Origin: Streptomyces sp. NBC_01571
GTDB lineage: Bacteria; Actinomycetota; Actinomycetes; Streptomycetales; Streptomycetaceae
Direction of reading: 5' to 3'
Assembly: GCF_026339875.1 (NCBI RefSeq)
Contig: NZ_JAPEPZ010000001.1
Span: forward strand, 558,001 to 622,000
Length of the DNA: 64,000 nt
A program made the translations under genes and the position numbers. A model generated the notes under the pieces. The model ran no database searches and was not told the origin of the DNA. It was given only the letters and a program-made list of their open reading frames with translations. Below are positions 1 through 8,058 of this stretch, piece after piece. Every line of letters begins with the position of its first letter. Within the stretch, counting starts at the first letter, position 1.

Positions 1-1
1 C

Positions 2-343
2 ACGGTGCTCGTGGACGGTGAGGCGGTGCGCTCCTGTCTGATGCTCGCCGTGCAGTGCGACGGCAGGTCGGTCCGGACGGCGGAGGGGCTGGCCGGTCCG
101 GACGGTGAGCCCAGCGCGTTGCAACGGGCCTTTTCCGCGGAACACGCGTTGCAGTGCGGCTTCTGCACCCCCGGATTCCTGATGGTGGCCGCCGGGGCGC
201 TGGAAGCCGACCCCGCCCTCGCCGATCACCCCGAGCGCGTGGATCACATCGTCGGATCCAACGTCTGCCGGTGCACCGGCTACGAACCCATCCGTCGCGC
301 GATCACGCGGGCCGCGCGGGAGCAGCAGGAGCCCGTGACCTGA
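2..343 (+). CDS. (2Fe-2S)-binding subunit of a molybdenum hydroxylase, C-terminal part (cut by window edge)
   Basis: This is the C-terminal part of the small iron-sulphur subunit of the xanthine dehydrogenase / CO dehydrogenase family, which passes electrons from a molybdopterin subunit to a flavin subunit. The reading frame is open at the left edge (Thr-Val-Leu-Val-Asp-Gly follows directly), so the gene starts outside the window. Visible are the last cysteine of the plant-type cluster (SCLML) and the complete second cluster, CGFC followed about 30 residues later by CRC in the context NVCRCTGYEPI, which is diagnostic. About half of the usual 150-170 residues are present. The next genes downstream are an amidohydrolase and a flavin monooxygenase, which suggests hydroxylation of an aromatic N-heterocycle, but the substrate is inferred from context only. 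Confidence 0.9.
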   Translation, partial: TVLVDGEAVRSCLMLAVQCDGRSVRTAEGLAGPDGEPSALQRAFSAEHALQCGFCTPGFLMVAAGALEADPALADHPERVDHIVGSNVCRCTGYEPIRRAITRAAREQQEPVT

Positions 344-400
344 CCCCGTCCCGTCCGCGTGGTGTTGAGGAGTGGAGATGGCTGCGAGGGGAGAGTCGAG

Positions 401-1390
401 ATGTCCGTAAGGGGAGACGTCCGCGCCGGAGTCGTCGACGTCCACGCGCACTGGCTGCCCCGGGAGCTGCTCTCCCTGCCGCCGGGCTTCCCTCTGGGCG
501 GCATGAGCGACCGTGACGGGGAGCTGTACCTGGGGGACAGTCCGCTGTTCTTCGCCAGTACGGCGATGACCGACATCGACGTGGTGATCGCCGACACCGT
601 GAAAGCGGGTCTCGGGGCACGCGCCGTCTCGGCGCCGCCCTTCGCCTTCCCCGTCTTCTCGCCCTCCGAGGCGGACGACTACGTCTCGGCCTACAACGAC
701 CGGCTCGAGCAGGCCGTCTCCTCCTCCGACGGCACACTGGTCGGACTCGGGCTGGTCCGGGTGGACGACGTGGCCGCCGCCCGTCGCGAGATGACACGCC
801 TGACGGACATGCGGGGCATCGCGGGTGTCGCCGTCCCGCCGCTGGTGCAGGGCCGGTCCTACGGCGACGGTGCGATGCGGGAGGTACTGGCCACCGCCGT
901 CGACGCGGACCTGGCCGTCCTCGTCCACCCGATGCAGTTGCCACGGCCGGAGTGGAAGGACCACTACCTGGTGAACCTGATCGGCAACCCGGTGGAGACC
1001 ACGACAGCCGTGGCATCGGTGCTCCTGAGCGGCGTCATGGAGGAACTGCCGGACCTGCGCATCTGCTTCGTCCACGGCGGGGGGTGCGCGCCGGCCCTGC
1101 TCGGGCGGTGGGGGCACGGATGGCGGTCGCGGGAGGACGTACGACACGGCGGTAGCCGCCCGCCTGCCGAACCGTTCACCCGGCTGTACTTCGACACCGT
1201 CACCCACGATCCCGACGTGCTGCGGCTGCTGTCGGCCCATGCCGCACCGGAGCGGATCGTGTGCGGGAGCGACTACCCCTTCGACATGGCGCAGCCGGAA
1301 CCCGTCCGGTTCCTGTTGGACCACGGCCTCGACGCCGAAACCCTCGAGGCGAACGGCCGGGCGTTCCTCGGCATCCACGGCCCCGACTGA
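401..1390 (+). CDS. Amidohydrolase family protein (ACMSD-like)
   Basis: A 329-residue metal-dependent hydrolase or decarboxylase of the amidohydrolase 2 family, the fold of 2-amino-3-carboxymuconate-6-semialdehyde decarboxylase. The N-terminal metal motif is VDVHAHW (His15, His17). Further metal or catalytic candidates follow in LVHPMQ, CFVHGGG and the terminal VCGSDYPFD, in the order expected for the TIM-barrel fold. The ATG at 401 is chosen because GGGGAG precedes it by a suitable distance; an in-frame GTG at 359 would add 14 residues with no better ribosome site. It lies 57 bp after the [2Fe-2S] subunit and 102 bp before a flavin monooxygenase, so one catabolic transcript is likely. ACMSD-like enzymes act in ring-cleavage pathways; the actual substrate is unknown. 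Confidence 0.85.
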   Translation: MSVRGDVRAGVVDVHAHWLPRELLSLPPGFPLGGMSDRDGELYLGDSPLFFASTAMTDIDVVIADTVKAGLGARAVSAPPFAFPVFSPSEADDYVSAYNDRLEQAVSSSDGTLVGLGLVRVDDVAAARREMTRLTDMRGIAGVAVPPLVQGRSYGDGAMREVLATAVDADLAVLVHPMQLPRPEWKDHYLVNLIGNPVETTTAVASVLLSGVMEELPDLRICFVHGGGCAPALLGRWGHGWRSREDVRHGGSRPPAEPFTRLYFDTVTHDPDVLRLLSAHAAPERIVCGSDYPFDMAQPEPVRFLLDHGLDAETLEANGRAFLGIHGPD

Positions 1391-1492
1391 CTCCCGCCCG
1401 GACCCGCCGGGCACTCGGTTGCTCCGGCGGGTGCCGCATCCGAGGCGTCCGCGTCCGAGGCGCCCCCGCATCCGCCACAGCAGAGGTGTGCC

Positions 1493-2659
1493 ATGTCCGA
1501 GACGAACGACTTCACAGCACTGGTCATCGGTGGATCGGTGGGCGGTCTGGCCGCCGCGCACGAACTGCGGGCCGTGGGCGCCGGGGTCGCCGTCTACGAA
1601 CGGTCGGTGGGGCAGACGTCGGCGCGCGGCGCCGGCATCGTCATGCAGCCGGAGGTCGACGCGCTGCTGAACCGCCTCGGCAGAACGGCGTCCTCGGTCT
1701 GTGTCGAACTGCACGAGCGTCAGCAGCTGGACGCGCACGGCAGGACGGCGCGTTACGAGGCTCCGCAGCTCATGACCGCGTGGGACACCCTCTACCGCGC
1801 GCTTCGAGAACCGCTCTCCGGGGTCTGCTACCGCCTGGACAGCACTCTCAGACGTGTCCAGGTGAGCGGTCACGACGTCACGGCCGAGTTCTCGGACGGG
1901 TACACCGCGCGCGGCAACTTTCTGGTGGGCGCCGACGGAATCGGGTCGGCCACCCGCATGCTGCTCGACTCCGTCTCCCGTCCCGAGTACGCCGGGTACG
2001 TGGCCTGGCGTGGCCTGGAACCCGAGTCCGCGCTGCCGAGCGAGCTGCTGGACCTGCTCGCGGGCCGCTTCACGTTCTTCACGTCGAGCGGCATGCAGAT
2101 GCTGTGCTACCTGGTGCCGGGGGCCGACGGCGAGCGGGAGGAGGGCTCGCGTCGCGTCAACTGGGTCTGGTACGTGAACGTCGCCGAGCCGGATCTGCCG
2201 AGGCTGCTCACCGGCCGCTCCGGAAAACGCTTCGCACACTTCGTGCCGCCGGGCGAGTTGCAGCCCGAGACCGTCGAACAGGTCGCCCGGCAGGCCGACG
2301 TCTCGCTTCCGCCGCCCTTCGCCGAACTGGTGCACTTGTCGGACGTCTTCATGCAACCGGTGTTCGACCTCGCGCCCGGGCGCATGGTGGCCGACCACGC
2401 GGCTCTGATCGGCGACGCGGCAGGCACGGTCAGGCCCCACACCGCCTCGGGAACCTCCAAGGCGTTCGGTGACGCCGCGGGCCTGGCGGCCGCTCTGCGC
2501 GGGTGGACCCCGGCGCGGCCGCTGCCCGCCTCCGAGCTCGAGCACTGGGAGATTCGGCGGCTCGACCGCTTCCTCACGTTGTCCGAGGCCGGGTTCGACC
2601 TGGCGGTGCGATCCACGTTGGGTGCCGAGAGAGGGAGCCGGTTCTTCGGGTCGGACTGA
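1493..2659 (+). CDS. FAD-dependent aromatic monooxygenase (2,6-dihydroxypyridine 3-monooxygenase-like)
   Basis: A 388-residue group A flavoprotein hydroxylase. The dinucleotide fold is at the N-terminus (GGSVGGLAAAHELR, with Ser in the second glycine position, as I recall it in dihydroxypyridine hydroxylases). A YER ribose-binding end follows. The central GADGIGSATR and the C-terminal FAD motif (LIGDAAGTVRPHTASGTSKA) are present. The long AGYVAWRGLEP segment also fits the 2,6-dihydroxypyridine / 6-hydroxynicotinate branch more than the phenol hydroxylase branch. It would insert one oxygen atom into a hydroxylated ring using NAD(P)H. It is downstream of a molybdenum-hydroxylase subunit and an ACMSD-like protein, consistent with pyridine or related heterocycle breakdown. 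Substrate assignment is inference. Confidence 0.87.
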   Translation: MSETNDFTALVIGGSVGGLAAAHELRAVGAGVAVYERSVGQTSARGAGIVMQPEVDALLNRLGRTASSVCVELHERQQLDAHGRTARYEAPQLMTAWDTLYRALREPLSGVCYRLDSTLRRVQVSGHDVTAEFSDGYTARGNFLVGADGIGSATRMLLDSVSRPEYAGYVAWRGLEPESALPSELLDLLAGRFTFFTSSGMQMLCYLVPGADGEREEGSRRVNWVWYVNVAEPDLPRLLTGRSGKRFAHFVPPGELQPETVEQVARQADVSLPPPFAELVHLSDVFMQPVFDLAPGRMVADHAALIGDAAGTVRPHTASGTSKAFGDAAGLAAALRGWTPARPLPASELEHWEIRRLDRFLTLSEAGFDLAVRSTLGAERGSRFFGSD

Positions 2660-2706
2660 CCGTGTGTTCGGCTCGCCGCGCGGCGAGGCCTCGCGAAGGG
2701 CCGCAC

Positions 2707-2735
2707 TTGACGCGACTGATTGAAACTTTTACGGT
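2707..2735 (+). promoter_or_regulatory. Predicted promoter of the SDR gene
   Basis: TTGACG (2707-2712) and TACGGT (2730-2735) are separated by exactly 17 bp and resemble the vegetative Streptomyces promoter. Transcription would start near 2742, directly before the GTAAC palindrome at 2746-2768, so a bound regulator would block initiation or escape. Not experimentally mapped. Confidence 0.6.
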
Positions 2736-2745
2736 TACACCCAGA

Positions 2746-2768
2746 GTCGTAACAGACATTGTTACGAC
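2746..2768. promoter_or_regulatory. Palindromic operator, probable Rrf2-family site
   Basis: A perfect inverted repeat GTCGTAAC-N7-GTTACGAC lies 18 bp upstream of the SDR start codon. The same core and spacing (GTAAC-N7-GTTAC) occurs in front of the Rrf2 gene at 5335-5355. No other full copy was noticed in the window. The shared sequence makes the Rrf2 protein the obvious candidate ligand. Confidence 0.7.
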
Positions 2769-2786
2769 GGATCAGTGGAGGATGTC

Positions 2787-3536
2787 ATGGGTCAGCTCAC
2801 CGGCAAGGTCGCGATCGTCACGGGAGGCACCACGGGCATCGGCCTCGCCACCGCCAAGCGTTTCGCCGCCGAGGGCGCACAGGTGTACGTCACCGGCCGC
2901 CGCAAGGCCGAGCTGGACGCCGCCGTCCAGGACATCGGCTCGGGCGCCGTGGGAATCCAGGGGGACATCGCCGACCTCGGCGACCTGGACCGGCTCTACG
3001 CGGCCGTCGAGCAGGACGGCCGCCGGATCGACGTGCTGTTCGCCAACGCGGGCGGCGGCGAGTTCGCCCGGCTGGAGGACGTCACGGAGGAGCACTTCGA
3101 CCAGACCTTCGGCATCAACGTCCGTGGTCTCCTGTTCACCGTCCAGAAGGCTCTGCCGCTGCTCAACGAGGGCGCCTCGGTGATCGTCCCGGGCTCCACC
3201 GCCGCGGCGTCCGGCGGAGAGGCGTTCGGCGTGTACGCCGCGACCAAGGCCGCCATCCGCTCTCTCGCCCGCACGTGGGCCAACGAGCTCAAGGGCCGGG
3301 GAATCCGGGTCAACGTCATCGTGCCCGGCCCGATCGACACCCCTGGAATCGCCGGCCTCGCCCCCGACTCGGAGCAGGCCGGACAGCTCAAGGGCCACCT
3401 GGCGAGCCTGGTGCCGCTGGGCCGCATGGGCCGTACCGAAGAGGTGGCCGGCGCCGTACTGTTCCTCGCCTCCGACCAGAGCAGCTTCACCACCGGCTCC
3501 GAGCTGTACGTCGACGGCGGCCAGAACCAGGTCTGA
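2787..3536 (+). CDS. SDR family NAD(P)-dependent oxidoreductase
   Basis: A 249-residue classical short-chain dehydrogenase/reductase. The cofactor motif TGGTTGIG sits near residue 15, NAG at the end of beta-4 (ANAGGG), and the active site Ser-Tyr-x-x-x-Lys is present (PGSTAA then YAATK). The C-terminal DGGQ ending is typical. The family interconverts alcohols and ketones with NAD(P)H; the substrate is unknown. The ATG at 2787 follows GTGGAGG at good spacing; the upstream GTG at 2775 overlaps that ribosome site and is less likely. The promoter carries a GTAAC-N7-GTTAC palindrome also found at the nearby Rrf2 gene, so this gene is probably repressed by that regulator and induced by an electrophile or redox signal. 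Confidence 0.92.
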   Translation: MGQLTGKVAIVTGGTTGIGLATAKRFAAEGAQVYVTGRRKAELDAAVQDIGSGAVGIQGDIADLGDLDRLYAAVEQDGRRIDVLFANAGGGEFARLEDVTEEHFDQTFGINVRGLLFTVQKALPLLNEGASVIVPGSTAAASGGEAFGVYAATKAAIRSLARTWANELKGRGIRVNVIVPGPIDTPGIAGLAPDSEQAGQLKGHLASLVPLGRMGRTEEVAGAVLFLASDQSSFTTGSELYVDGGQNQV

Positions 3537-3735
3537 GTTCCACGACGACGGTGGAGGCCGGCACGGAGTCCTCTCCACGACACGGGGGCCGGACACCGGA
3601 GACGGCGCGGGGACCGGCCGCCCCGGTGCCGGCCCGCGCGGCTCCCTTCCGACGTCACCCCCTACACGTAACAGCGCGGCTCTCGCGCGCGGGTCGGCGC
3701 GGATCGCGACAACCCAGCCAGAAGGAGGTTCGGCG

Positions 3736-4695
3736 ATGCCCGCCGGTCCAACGGTCCGTTCCCTGCTCGGCGGCGTCGGGGTCTGGAGCATGGAACTTCG
3801 CTCGGCCGCCCGTCCCGAAGTCCGGGAGGCGGCGGCCGAGCTCGACGAACTCGGCTTCCCGGCGCTGTGGATCCCCGGACTCGACGGTGGCGGCGCACTC
3901 GACGACGCCGGACACCTGCTGGCCGCCGCGCCACGCGCCGCCGTCGCGGTGGGGGTACTCGCCCTCTGGGGTCAGGACCCGGCGGCCGTCGGAGCGCATG
4001 TCCACGATCTGGACCAGGCACACGGGCGGCGGCTCGTCCTGGGCTTCGGCGTGAGCAGCCCGCACTCGGCACAGGCCGCGGGACAGACGTACGGGAAGCC
4101 CCTCCAGGCCGTCGCGGACTACCTGGACCGGCTCGACGGCGTGCCGCATCCCGTTCCCTCCGAACGCCGCATGCTCGGCGCGCTCGGTCCGAAGATGGTC
4201 GACCTGGCCGCCCGCCGCACCGCCGGCCTGCACCCCTTCCTGGTGACACCGGAGTTCAGCGCGATCCACCGGCGCCGTATCGGCCCGGCCCCGGTGATCG
4301 CCCCGCACCAGGCCGTGGTCCTCGACACCGACCCGGCCAGGGCACGCGCGGCCGCCCGCCGGGGCATCGGCATGTTCATCGGGTTCCCGGCCTACCAGAA
4401 AAACCTGCGGCGGCTCGGCTTCACCGACGAGGATCTGATCCCCGGCGGCAGCGACCGTCTCATCGACGCCGTCGTCGCCCACGGCTCGCTCGACGTGGTG
4501 GCACGCCGCGTCCGCGAACACCTCGACGCGGGCGCCGATCATGTCGCCCTCCACGTCCTGGGCGGCGACCCCGGCCTTCCCCGCACGCAGTGGCGTGAAC
4601 TGGCCGGCCTCCTTCCCGGGCCCACGCCCGTACGGGACGTCGTACCGGACGAAGCACCTGCGCCCGCGACCGCCGGCGGCGATCCGGCGATCTAG
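3736..4695 (+). CDS. LLM-class oxidoreductase, probably F420-dependent
   Basis: A 319-residue luciferase-like (TIM-barrel) oxidoreductase. Supporting features are the ALWIPGLDGGG segment after the first helix, the GRRLVLGFGVS strand-loop typical of F420/FMN-binding barrels, and the ADHVALHVLGGD segment near the C-terminus. It resembles the actinobacterial F420-dependent subgroup rather than two-component FMN monooxygenases, but the cofactor cannot be proven from sequence. Start ATG at 3736 follows AAGGAGG at ideal spacing. It lies 199 bp after the SDR and has one isolated GTAAC half-site upstream (near 3669) but no full palindrome, so it may be read through from the SDR promoter. A perfect hairpin follows at 4791-4814. 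Confidence 0.85.
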   Translation: MPAGPTVRSLLGGVGVWSMELRSAARPEVREAAAELDELGFPALWIPGLDGGGALDDAGHLLAAAPRAAVAVGVLALWGQDPAAVGAHVHDLDQAHGRRLVLGFGVSSPHSAQAAGQTYGKPLQAVADYLDRLDGVPHPVPSERRMLGALGPKMVDLAARRTAGLHPFLVTPEFSAIHRRRIGPAPVIAPHQAVVLDTDPARARAAARRGIGMFIGFPAYQKNLRRLGFTDEDLIPGGSDRLIDAVVAHGSLDVVARRVREHLDAGADHVALHVLGGDPGLPRTQWRELAGLLPGPTPVRDVVPDEAPAPATAGGDPAI

Positions 4696-4790
4696 GTCGT
4701 GTTGCGAAAGTCCCGCCTGCCTCGCGGCGCCTGGCACGCCCTCTCGCCGCACCGGGCGAAAACCCGGGTACGTCCAGTACGCGGGCTTCC

Positions 4791-4814
4791 GCCCGGCCCG
4801 GTGACGGGCCGGGC
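4791..4814. terminator. Hairpin terminator between convergent genes
   Basis: A perfect 10-bp GC stem (GCCCGGCCCG / CGGGCCGGGC) with a GTGA loop lies between the LLM gene on + and the Rrf2 gene on -. There is no T-tract, as is usual in Streptomyces. It can serve both strands. Confidence 0.6.
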
Positions 4815-4875
4815 TCCGGCGCGCCGGCGCCGCCCGCACTGGGGGCGCCGAGCCATGCCGAAGAGGTGAGGAGCG

Positions 4876-5313
4876 CTACGCCCGCTCCTGGGCCAGTACG
4901 TCCCGCAGTACGTCGGCGATGGTGGTGGCGGCCAGTTGCTTCCGCATGGTGTCCTCCACGCCGTCGTAGACGTGCCGCAGGGTGGGCCGGATCCCGAAAC
5001 CGACCGGGCAGGACTGGTTCGGTTCGCTGTTGTGCATCCCGAAGACACCGCCCTCGTCCAGGGCCTCGTACACATCCAGCAGGGTGACCGTCTCCGGCTC
5101 CCGCGTGACGACCCAGCCGGCACCGGTGCCCCGCCGGGCCTCCACCAGCCCCGCCTTCCGCAGATCGCCCAGGCAGCGCCGGATCACGACGGGATTGGTG
5201 TTGACGCTGCTCGCGATGCGCTCGGACGTGGCGACTTCGTTCCCGCCCTGCCGGTCGAGCACCATCCATGTCAGGACGTGCACCGCGACCGTCAGTCTGC
5301 TGTTCGCACTCAC
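4876..5313 (-). CDS. Rrf2 family transcriptional regulator
   Basis: A 145-residue Rrf2-type winged-helix regulator. The DNA-binding helix region is at about residues 27-60 (ASSVNTNPVVIRRCLGDL), the wing contains GTGAGW, and the dimerisation helix runs through TLLDVYEAL. Only two cysteines are present (Cys47 in the recognition region and Cys102), not the three-cysteine set that holds an Fe-S cluster in IscR or NsrR. It therefore resembles the YwnA-like, cluster-free branch, where thiol oxidation or a ligand may be sensed (inference). The GTG at 5313 has GGAGGAG upstream. A 7-bp-arm palindrome lies 22 bp upstream, indicating autoregulation, and a matching one lies at the SDR promoter 2.5 kb away. 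Confidence 0.88.
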   Translation of the reverse strand: MSANSRLTVAVHVLTWMVLDRQGGNEVATSERIASSVNTNPVVIRRCLGDLRKAGLVEARRGTGAGWVVTREPETVTLLDVYEALDEGGVFGMHNSEPNQSCPVGFGIRPTLRHVYDGVEDTMRKQLAATTIADVLRDVLAQERA

Positions 5314-5334
5314 CCTCGGATCACTCCTCCATCC

Positions 5335-5355
5335 ATGTAACCCACAATGTTACAT
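5335..5355. promoter_or_regulatory. Palindromic operator upstream of the Rrf2 gene
   Basis: ATGTAAC-N7-GTTACAT, a perfect 7-bp-arm inverted repeat, is 22 bp before the GTG start of the Rrf2 gene. It shares core sequence and 7-bp spacing with the site at 2746-2768. Autoregulation is inferred. Confidence 0.7.
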
Positions 5356-5516
5356 CGCCTCGGGGGCTGAAGCCCCCGACCGGATCGGCGCTCCCCCGCC
5401 GCACCGCACCCTCCTCGCCCGACGTGACCGGCATCACGTGACAGACGTGCATAGTGGGGCGCTCGCCGACGTCTTTCACCAGGTGTACGAAGCTGGCAAG
5501 GGCGGGGACGGTGCGG

Positions 5517-6023
5517 ATGCAACAGGCTGGAGCCGAGGGTTTCGACGGGTTCGTCGCGGCCCGCTGGTCGGCGTTGTTCCACCTCGCGCGCCTGCTCTGC
5601 GGCGGTGACCGGCACCGCGCCGAGGACCTGCTTCAGGAGGCCCTGGTCAAGCTCTGGTTCGTCTGGCCGCGGATCGCGGACGAGGCGCCCGAGGCGTACG
5701 TGCGCAAGATCCTGGCCCGCGCCGCCGCCCGCTCCGCCCGCAGGCGGTGGTGGGGCGAGCGTCCCGTGGACCAGTTGCCCGACCTGGCGCAGATCGGGGA
5801 CGTCTCCGCCACCGTGGCGGAACGGTCGCGGCTGGAGGCGGCCCTCGCCCAACTGCCGCCCCGGCAACGGGCCGCCGTGGTGCTGCGCTACTACCAGGAC
5901 CTGCCGGAGAAACAGGTCGCGGAGGTCCTGGGGTGCCCCCTGGGCACCGCCCGGTCCCACGCGTCACGCGGTGTGGCGCGCCTGCGTCAGATCCTGTCCG
6001 TCGTCATCGAACCGGTGGAGTGA
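5517..6023 (+). CDS. SigE-family RNA polymerase ECF sigma factor
   Basis: A 168-residue group 4 sigma factor of the actinobacterial SigE family. Region 2 contains AARWSALFHLARLLC and the DLLQEALVKLW helix that binds core polymerase. Region 4 contains ALAQLPPRQRAAVVLRYY and the recognition helix with GCPLGTARSHASRG. The ATG at 5517 has GGGGAC nine bases upstream; an earlier in-frame GTG at 5511 is possible. The following gene begins eight bases after the stop and encodes a small single-TM protein, an arrangement common for sigma factors with membrane-bound partners. Its regulon and signal are not evident. Confidence 0.9.
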   Translation: MQQAGAEGFDGFVAARWSALFHLARLLCGGDRHRAEDLLQEALVKLWFVWPRIADEAPEAYVRKILARAAARSARRRWWGERPVDQLPDLAQIGDVSATVAERSRLEAALAQLPPRQRAAVVLRYYQDLPEKQVAEVLGCPLGTARSHASRGVARLRQILSVVIEPVE

Positions 6024-6031
6024 GAGGAAGC

Positions 6032-6586
6032 ATGGATCACTTCGAGCGGGAGTTGGCGCGGATGATGCGCGACGCCGAGGAGCAGACCCCCTTCGAGCCG
6101 GCGCAGCAGGACCGCCTCAGGGCCGGAGTCCGCGTCCGCCGCCGGGTCCGCTCGGCGCAGAAGGCCGTGGGCTCCGTACTGGCGGTCGCCGGGCTCGGTG
6201 CCGGCCTGTTCCTGCTGCCGCACACCCCGAAGGGCGACCGGCCCCAGGCCCCGCTGCCGCAGCCCATGACCGGCCGTTCCTCTCCGAACATCTCACCGAC
6301 CCCGACCCTGACCCCGAGCCCGACCCCGACTCCCACGCGGCCCTCCAGCGGAGCTCCCACCGGGTCGGCCACCACCACTCCCGACGACACCTCGACCACT
6401 TCCAGCCCGCCCACGGCACCGTCCTCGACGGGCGGTTCGACCTCGATCGGCACCGGTTCCTCCGGGACCGCGACGACCAGCCCGCCGCCCGGGGCGTCGT
6501 CGACGCCGAGCGAGAGCATCACGCCGCCCCCGCCGACGACGACCCTCGAGCCGTCCTCGTTCGCCGACGCGACCGACACCGGGTAG
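6032..6586 (+). CDS. Single-pass membrane protein with Ser/Thr/Pro-rich exterior; possible partner of the ECF sigma factor
   Basis: A 184-residue protein of no recognised family. The N-terminal 45 residues are charged and probably cytoplasmic (MDHFERELARMMRDAEEQ start, then a basic RVRRRVRSAQK stretch). One hydrophobic segment spans about residues 46-62 (GSVLAVAGLGAGLFLLP). The remainder is a low-complexity tail of Thr, Ser and Pro, likely extended through the cell wall. It starts eight bases after the ECF sigma gene with GAGAGGAAG as ribosome site, so it is co-transcribed. The topology and position are those of an anti-sigma partner, but no zinc-binding HxxxCxxC motif is present, so that role is only inferred. 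Confidence 0.75.
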   Translation: MDHFERELARMMRDAEEQTPFEPAQQDRLRAGVRVRRRVRSAQKAVGSVLAVAGLGAGLFLLPHTPKGDRPQAPLPQPMTGRSSPNISPTPTLTPSPTPTPTRPSSGAPTGSATTTPDDTSTTSSPPTAPSSTGGSTSIGTGSSGTATTSPPPGASSTPSESITPPPPTTTLEPSSFADATDTG

Positions 6587-6780
6587 CCACCGCTCACCCG
6601 CCGCCGGGCCGTACGCCGTCCCGAACCCCCTGCCGCGAACCTTCCGCCCCGACCTCTGCCGCGGAAACCTTCCGTCCCGCGCACCGTTGCCCGCTCCGCC
6701 CGCAGCCGTACTCCGTGACCGCAGCTCCGCCGTGAGCGCCTTCGGGATGCCCTGCGACGACGCACAGACCTGGACGAACC

Positions 6781-8058
6781 ATGACCAAGACCATGCGGCC
6801 CGGCCCGACCGGCCTCCCGACAGGACTGCCCATGGACGGGCTGCCGCTCCGACTGCCGCTGCCGGCGCACCATCCGGAACCCGTCCTGGACGTGGTCGTC
6901 CCGGTGTTCAACGAGGAGACGGATCTGGAGCCGAGCGTCCGGCGCCTGCACACGCACCTGCGGGAGACGTTCCCGTACCCGTTCCGCATCACCGTCGCCG
7001 ACAACGCCAGCACCGACGCCACGCCGCGGATCGCGGCCCGGCTGGCCGCCGAGCTGCCGGAGGCCGAGTGGATACGGCTGGCCGAGAAGGGGCGCGGACG
7101 GGCTCTGCGCGTCGCCTGGTCGCGGTCTCGGGCGCCGGTCCTGGCATACCTGGACGTGGACCTGTCCACGGAACTGACGGCGCTGCTCCCGCTGGTCGCT
7201 CCGCTGATCTCCGGCCACTCCGACATGGCCATCGGCACCCGGCTGGCCCGTGGTTCCCGAGTGGTACGCGGTCCCAAGCGGGAGATCATCTCCCGTTGCT
7301 ACAACGTCCTGCTGCGGTCCACCCTCGCCGTCGGCTTCTCCGACGCGCAGTGCGGTTTCAAAGCGGTCCGGCGCGAGGTCGCCGAGCGCCTCCTTCCCCT
7401 GGTGGAGGACTCGGAGTGGTTCTTCGACACGGAACTGCTGGTGATCGCCGAACGGGCCGGGCTGCGCATCCACGAGGTACCGGTCGACTGGGTGGACGAC
7501 CCCGACAGCCGGGTCGACCTGATCCCCACGGCCGTGGCCGACCTCCGCGGTATCGCCAGGATCGGCGGGGCGCTGGCCCGTGGCACGCTCCCGACCGCGG
7601 GGCTGCGGCGCGCCACCGGGGGTGACCCGCCCGGTTCACTCGTCGCCCAACTGCTGCGCTTCGGTGCCGTGGGCGTGGCGAGCACGGTCGGGTACGTCCT
7701 GCTCTACGTGGCCCTGCGTCCGGTCGCGGGTCCGCAGGGAGCCAACGCGTGGGCACTCCTGTTCTGCGCCGTCGCGAACACGGCCGCGAACCGGCGGCTC
7801 ACCTTCGGGCTGCGCGGGCGCGGCGGTGTGCTGCGCCAACAGGCCAGGGGGCTGGCGGTGTTCGGCCTCGGCCTGGCGCTCACCAGCGGGTCGCTCGCCG
7901 CGCTGCACCGCTGGGTCCCGGGTCCCGGGCGGCCCACCGAGGTCGTGGTGCTCGTCGTCGCCAACCTGGTCGCGACGCTGCTGCGTTTCCTGCTCCTCCG
8001 GGCCTGGGTGTTCACCGCCGCCCCGAGCGGCAGCCGAACGGGAGTCGAGGTCCGATGA
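6781..8058 (+). CDS. Glycosyltransferase family 2 fused to a GtrA-like membrane domain
   Basis: A 425-residue bifunctional protein. The GT2 domain (about residues 35-240) has VVPVFNEETDL at the nucleotide-sugar fold, DNASTDAT, and the metal-binding DVDLST. It resembles dolichyl-phosphate mannose or glucose synthases. The C-terminal part (about 280-415) is a GtrA-type four-helix membrane domain (LLRFGAVGVASTVGYVLL, ANTAANRRLTF), normally used to flip or present polyprenyl-linked sugar. The likely role is making and translocating a polyprenyl-phosphate sugar for use outside the membrane. Its stop overlaps the start of the next gene, a polytopic glycosyltransferase (ATGA), so the two act in one pathway, probably cell-wall or protein glycosylation. 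Confidence 0.9.
   Translation: MTKTMRPGPTGLPTGLPMDGLPLRLPLPAHHPEPVLDVVVPVFNEETDLEPSVRRLHTHLRETFPYPFRITVADNASTDATPRIAARLAAELPEAEWIRLAEKGRGRALRVAWSRSRAPVLAYLDVDLSTELTALLPLVAPLISGHSDMAIGTRLARGSRVVRGPKREIISRCYNVLLRSTLAVGFSDAQCGFKAVRREVAERLLPLVEDSEWFFDTELLVIAERAGLRIHEVPVDWVDDPDSRVDLIPTAVADLRGIARIGGALARGTLPTAGLRRATGGDPPGSLVAQLLRFGAVGVASTVGYVLLYVALRPVAGPQGANAWALLFCAVANTAANRRLTFGLRGRGGVLRQQARGLAVFGLGLALTSGSLAALHRWVPGPGRPTEVVVLVVANLVATLLRFLLLRAWVFTAAPSGSRTGVEVR

Noticed and set aside
3667..3671. Isolated GTAAC half-site upstream of the LLM gene
   Set aside because: No partner GTTAC at 7-bp spacing; a five-base half-site occurs by chance.
5434..5441. TCACGTGA palindrome upstream of the ECF sigma gene
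   Set aside because: Only eight bases, and such short sites are frequent in GC-rich DNA; no promoter elements could be aligned with it.
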